Assembly (NCBI GenBank): GCA_902470895.1
Contig: CABRID010000093.1
Location: forward strand, 1-7,791
DNA from: an uncultured Collinsella sp.
Lineage (GTDB): Bacteria; Actinomycetota; Coriobacteriia; Coriobacteriales; Coriobacteriaceae
DNA length: 7,791 nucleotides
Direction of reading: 5' to 3'
The notes below the pieces were generated by a model, which did no database searches, was not told the origin of the DNA, and was given only the letters and a program-made list of their open reading frames with translations. Numbering within the stretch: the first letter of the stretch is position 1; every line of letters begins with the position of its first letter. Shown here piece after piece: positions 4,879-7,791 of the stretch. A program made the translations under genes and the position numbers.

Positions 4879-6752
4879 GCGCGATCACCCATCAATACAT
4901 TCTTGGCGTGGAGCGTGGGGCAGATCCCGCAGCCGGTGCACGACGTGCGGGTGCAGTCGGGAGTCGTGACGCCCTCGAGCGAGCGACGGTACTCGCGCTC
5001 GAGGAAGCCGCGCGTACAGCCAGGGCTCACATGCTCCCACGGCAGGCGCCAATCCAACTCGTAGGGCAGGTGCACGAGCTCATTGAGGTCGATGCCGTTT
5101 TTGGCAGCAGCTTCCTTCCAGTTATCGAGCGAGAAATGCTCTACCCAGGCGTCAAAGCGAGAGCCCGAGCGCCAAGCGTCGATGATGACGGGCGTCATGT
5201 CACGACCGGCGCGGGACAGTGCGGCCTCGATGAGCGAGGTCTCGGCATCGTGGTAATGAACGCGGACGGCACGGTTGCGAACGCTCGTGATGAGCAGCTT
5301 CTGGCGACGCTTGACGTCGTCGTAGTCGAGCTGCGGGCACCACTGGAACGGCGTGGCAGCCTTAGGGATAAAGACCGAAACCGAGATCGACACCGAGATC
5401 GAGCCGCGACGAGCCTTGGGCACCACGGAACGACCGAGCTCCAGCACGTGATCGGCCAGATTGGCGATGGCCACGATGTCCTCGTCGCGCTCGCCGGGAA
5501 GGCCCATCATAAAGTAGAGCTTCATGCGGTTCCAGCCGGCCTCGAAGGCCGCCTTGGCCGCACGGTCCAGGTCCTCCTCGGTCACGTTCTTGTTAATGAT
5601 GTCGCGCATGCGCTGGCTGCCGGCCTCGGGCGCGAACGTCAGGCCGCCCTTCTTTTCGCCGGCAACCGACTCGGCCATATCCACGCCAAACGAATCCAGG
5701 CGCTGCGACGGAATAGACACGCGAATACCCGTATCCTCCAGGCGACGGTTGAGCCTGCCGAGCACGTCGCGAATGCAGGAGTGGTCGGTCGTGGAGAGCG
5801 AGGTCAGCGACACCTCGTCATAGCCAGTCTTTTCCAGACCCTGAATCACCGACGAGACGATCTGGTCGGCCGAGCGCTCGCGCACCGGGCGATACGTCAT
5901 GCCGGCCTGACAAAAACGACAGCCGCGGGCGCAGCCGCGCAGGATCTCGATAGACAAGCGGTCGTGAACCAGCTGCGCATAGGGCACGCACGACTGCGAC
6001 AGCGGATTCGTGGCGCCAAAATCCTCGACGACGCGCTTGTAGACCACGGTCGGCGCATCCTTGCCTTCACGCGGCACGGTGTAGCCATGCGGCGAGCAGG
6101 GCTCGTCGTGACGAACCTCATAGAGCGACGGCACGTAGTTGCCGGCAATGGATGCAAGCTGCTCGACAATCTGCGCGCGCGGGACCCCTTCGTCACGCAG
6201 GCGGCGATGCAGCTGGCAGGTCTCGAGCAGCGATTCCTCGCCCTCACCGATGAGGATGGCATCGAAGAAGGCCGCGTACGGCTCGGGGTTGTACACCGAG
6301 GGACCACCGGCGATGATAATGGGGTCGTCCTCGGTGCGGTCGGCCGCTAACAGCGGAATGCCAGCGAGGTCGAGAGCCTCGAGGAAGTTCGTCACCGCCA
6401 TCTCGTGCGGCACATGCAGGCCGACGATATCAAACGAAGCGACCGGCGCTGCGCCCTCGAGCGAGAGCAGCGGAATGCCTGCCTCGCGCATGGCGTCACC
6501 CATATCGGGCCACGGCACATAGCCGCGCTCGCAGGAGATGCCCTCGGCCTGGTTGAGGATGTTGTAGAGGATGGCGATGCCCTGGTTGGGCAGACCGACC
6601 TCGTACACATCCGGGTAGATCAGGCAGCAACGGTAGTCGGCATCGGCCTTGGAAAGCGTGCCCCACTCGTGATCGATATAGCGGCTCGGTTTCTCGACCT
6701 TGGCGAGCAGCGGCTCAATTAAATGAAAACAATCTTGGTACGGAACGCGCAA
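4875..6752 (-). CDS. TIGR03960-type B12-binding radical SAM protein
   Basis: A 625-residue radical SAM protein of unassigned reaction. Residues about 40-180 form a Rossmann-like B12-binding-type domain (LIYPDVYEVGLPNQG at 44-58, PIIIAGGPSVYNPEP at 144-158, ILIGEGEES at 166-174). No DxHxxG cobalamin-histidine motif is visible, so any cobalamin would not be held by a His ligand from that motif. The radical SAM core follows, with CARGCRFC (Cys274, Cys278, Cys281) for the 4Fe-4S cluster and a GGLTFAPEAGSQRMRD segment (369-384) typical of the SAM-binding region. The C-terminus holds a second cysteine group (Cys600, 605, 608, 611) that could bind another cluster or zinc. The start is TTG at 6752, with AGGGG 7 nt upstream, 10 nt after the preceding stop. 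Downstream it overlaps its TIGR03936 partner by 4 bp. Confidence 0.9.
   Translation of the reverse strand: MRVPYQDCFHLIEPLLAKVEKPSRYIDHEWGTLSKADADYRCCLIYPDVYEVGLPNQGIAILYNILNQAEGISCERGYVPWPDMGDAMREAGIPLLSLEGAAPVASFDIVGLHVPHEMAVTNFLEALDLAGIPLLAADRTEDDPIIIAGGPSVYNPEPYAAFFDAILIGEGEESLLETCQLHRRLRDEGVPRAQIVEQLASIAGNYVPSLYEVRHDEPCSPHGYTVPREGKDAPTVVYKRVVEDFGATNPLSQSCVPYAQLVHDRLSIEILRGCARGCRFCQAGMTYRPVRERSADQIVSSVIQGLEKTGYDEVSLTSLSTTDHSCIRDVLGRLNRRLEDTGIRVSIPSQRLDSFGVDMAESVAGEKKGGLTFAPEAGSQRMRDIINKNVTEEDLDRAAKAAFEAGWNRMKLYFMMGLPGERDEDIVAIANLADHVLELGRSVVPKARRGSISVSISVSVFIPKAATPFQWCPQLDYDDVKRRQKLLITSVRNRAVRVHYHDAETSLIEAALSRAGRDMTPVIIDAWRSGSRFDAWVEHFSLDNWKEAAAKNGIDLNELVHLPYELDWRLPWEHVSPGCTRGFLEREYRRSLEGVTTPDCTRTSCTGCGICPTLHAKNVLMGDRA
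5379..5402 (-). repeat. 12-bp in-frame tandem duplication in the radical SAM gene
   Basis: Two adjacent 12-bp units (5402-5391 and 5390-5379) differ at one base and encode SISV SISV at residues 451-458, just before SVFIPKAATPFQW. The number of copies is a plausible site of strand-slippage variation, and the change stays in frame. It may instead simply be a beta-strand with alternating residues. Confidence 0.6.
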
Positions 6753-6762
6753 CGGAAAACCC

Positions 6763-7692
6763 CTAAGCTGCGAGATCGGATGCGTCCTGGTAGGACGCCA
6801 TAGGACGGGTAGCGCCCGCGACCGTGGTCACCAGATCGCGAACGCGGGAGAACGTGGCAGTGACCACCTCGTTGGCACGGCTGTAGTCGACATCGCGCTC
6901 GTAGAGCGAAACGAGCGCACGTCCCATGCCATAGGTGCCCGCGGCGGCAGTGAGCGCCTTGACGGCAAACCCAATATGCGGCGTCTGCTTGACGAGCGCG
7001 CGGGTGACCGCGCGGATCACAAGACCGCCGGCAAGCACGCCCGCGACCTCGTAGCCGCACTCAGGCTTAATGCCGCGTCCAAAGACGGCAGCGAGCTCAA
7101 AGAGCATGCCCACCTGCGCAAGCGCCATAACGGGATAATCGGCGCCCGGCAAAAACGCCAGCGCACCGGTCGCCATATTGGTGAGCGCGCACGAGGTGAT
7201 GATACGATTGGCCGCCGCGATGCGCATGAAGGCAAAGTTCGCCGCAAAGGCCGTTTCCTTGTCGGTGCGATCGAGAATCCAGCGGGCAAGCGTCTCGAGC
7301 AGATACGTCTTATCGGTTGCCGCCACCACGCCGAGCATGGGCGTGGACTCCTCGATAAACGGCACCTCCACAGCAGACTCGGCAAGCACGCACACGGGCG
7401 CACCGGCGATCACGAGCTCCTGCACGGCACTCTCCAAGCGATCGGAACCACACGAGAGCACCAGTACCACATCGGTATCGGTCTTTGGAGCAATTCGCTC
7501 CTCCCCCAGACGCTCGACGCGCACAATGCCCGAGGTCGTCTGCGGCACAAAGGCGTCACGCACCGTCTCGGCCAGAAAGCGCGAGGCGGACGAATCCAGA
7601 TAGACCGAGACGCGCACCGGCGTATCGGAATCCTTCTTAACGGACGCGCCCATCTTAAAAGCGCGGGTCAGCTTATCTACGGGAATTTTCAT
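6763..7692 (-). CDS. DUF697/YcjF-like membrane protein, function unknown
   Basis: A 309-residue protein in two parts. Residues about 25-145 look like a small alpha/beta domain with hydrophobic strands (VRVSVYL, DTDVVLVLSCG, APVCVLAES) but no P-loop or other nucleotide-binding motif. Residues about 150-265 resemble DUF697, the C-terminal domain of YcjF-like proteins that is often attached to Era-like GTPases: a hydrophobic stretch TNMATGALAFLPGADYPVM (171-189), then AQVGMLFELAAVFGR (192-206), then AGVLAGGLVIRAVTRALV (217-234), then GFAVKALTAAAGTYGMGRAL (241-260). Two to three membrane-associated helices are likely, with no signal peptide. The ATG has a strong GGAGGGG 6 nt upstream. It lies 10 nt before the radical SAM gene, so the three genes probably form one transcript. 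The family match is from recognition of sequence pattern. No function is claimed. Confidence 0.65.
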   Translation of the reverse strand: MKIPVDKLTRAFKMGASVKKDSDTPVRVSVYLDSSASRFLAETVRDAFVPQTTSGIVRVERLGEERIAPKTDTDVVLVLSCGSDRLESAVQELVIAGAPVCVLAESAVEVPFIEESTPMLGVVAATDKTYLLETLARWILDRTDKETAFAANFAFMRIAAANRIITSCALTNMATGALAFLPGADYPVMALAQVGMLFELAAVFGRGIKPECGYEVAGVLAGGLVIRAVTRALVKQTPHIGFAVKALTAAAGTYGMGRALVSLYERDVDYSRANEVVTATFSRVRDLVTTVAGATRPMASYQDASDLAA

Positions 7693-7742
7693 AGCAAACC
7701 CCTCCAGCGGTTACGCGGCGCCCGAACGATGCCGCCATATGG

Positions 7743-7748
7743 ATTGTA
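7743..7748 (-). promoter_or_regulatory. Possible -10 element upstream of the DUF697-like gene
   Basis: The minus strand reads TACAAT (five of six consensus bases), about 50 nt before the ATG at 7692. The matching -35 would lie beyond base 7752, in sequence replaced by the adapter, so the promoter cannot be confirmed from this contig. Confidence 0.3.
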
Positions 7749-7752
7749 CGAT

Positions 7753-7791
7753 CTGTCTCTTATACACATCTGACGCTGCCGACGATACTCC
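7753..7791. other. Nextera P5-side adapter (non-biological sequence)
   Basis: Synthetic library sequence. Bases 7753-7771 are the reverse complement of the Tn5 mosaic end and 7772-7785 (GACGCTGCCGACGA) the reverse complement of the read-1 primer segment. The final six bases, TACTCC, are the start of an i5 index and match, from memory, the reverse complement of S507/N507. Genomic DNA ends at 7752. A plus-strand frame ending in SLIHI is read from this adapter. Confidence 0.98.

Noticed and set aside
4908..6350. 480-codon open frame on the plus strand opposite the radical SAM gene
   Set aside because: It is antisense to a well-supported gene with cluster cysteines and family motifs. Its product is Arg/Ala/His-rich without any recognised domain, as expected for a GC-rich shadow frame.
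7715..7735. GC-rich inverted repeat (gcggc/gccgc, 11-nt loop) upstream of the DUF697-like gene
   Set aside because: Five base pairs with no U-tract or conserved leader features are expected by chance at this GC content.
7673..7738. Short minus-strand open frame overlapping the start of the DUF697-like gene
   Set aside because: Its 21 codons have no Shine-Dalgarno, start in a CCATATGG palindrome and show no recognisable product; chance is enough.
6976..7773. Plus-strand open frame ending in LSLIHI
   Set aside because: Its end lies in the right-hand adapter and the body is antisense to the DUF697-like gene.

Overview
The window is a contig of about 7.7 kb of bacterial chromosome (bases 48-7752) bounded on both sides by untrimmed Illumina Nextera library adapters (1-47 and 7753-7791). 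Only the interior is biological, and both ends are library or assembly boundaries rather than natural junctions. The DNA is GC-rich and densely packed. All nine genes lie on the minus strand, so transcription runs from high to low coordinates. Gene order, the acidic C-terminal tail on Obg, an L27 without the cleavable Firmicutes leader, and frequent TTG starts suggest a high-GC Gram-positive of the Coriobacteriia, perhaps Collinsella-like. That assignment is from remembered protein similarity, not from a search.

In transcription order, the first block is a three-gene cluster. It starts with a DUF697/YcjF-like membrane protein (7692-6763), preceded at the contig edge by a possible -10 box. A B12-binding-type radical SAM protein of the TIGR03960 type follows (6752-4875), overlapping by 4 bp its usual partner of the TIGR03936/DUF2344 type (4878-4066). 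A good promoter with an extended -10 (4069-4041), whose -35 overlaps the stop codon of that last gene, then starts the second block, rplU (L21) and rpmA (L27). Next comes an intrinsic-terminator-like hairpin with a U-tract (3307-3264), ending 2 nt before the Shine-Dalgarno of obg. The third block, obg, nadD, yqeK and rsfS, is tightly spaced. rsfS is cut by the left adapter before its C-terminus.

Functionally this is the conserved bacterial ribosome and growth-control neighbourhood. It holds two large-subunit proteins, the 50S-assembly GTPase Obg, the NAD-synthesis enzyme NadD, an HD-domain Ap4A hydrolase (YqeK) and the ribosome silencing factor RsfS. The upstream radical SAM pair has no established function, and the membrane protein beside it is the least understood gene here.

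I found no mobile element, CRISPR array, tRNA, rRNA or defence system, and I do not think the window holds a wholly new system. The points most worth checking are the adapter-bounded ends, the terminator or attenuator between rpmA and obg, and the uncharacterised three-gene radical SAM and membrane-protein block.
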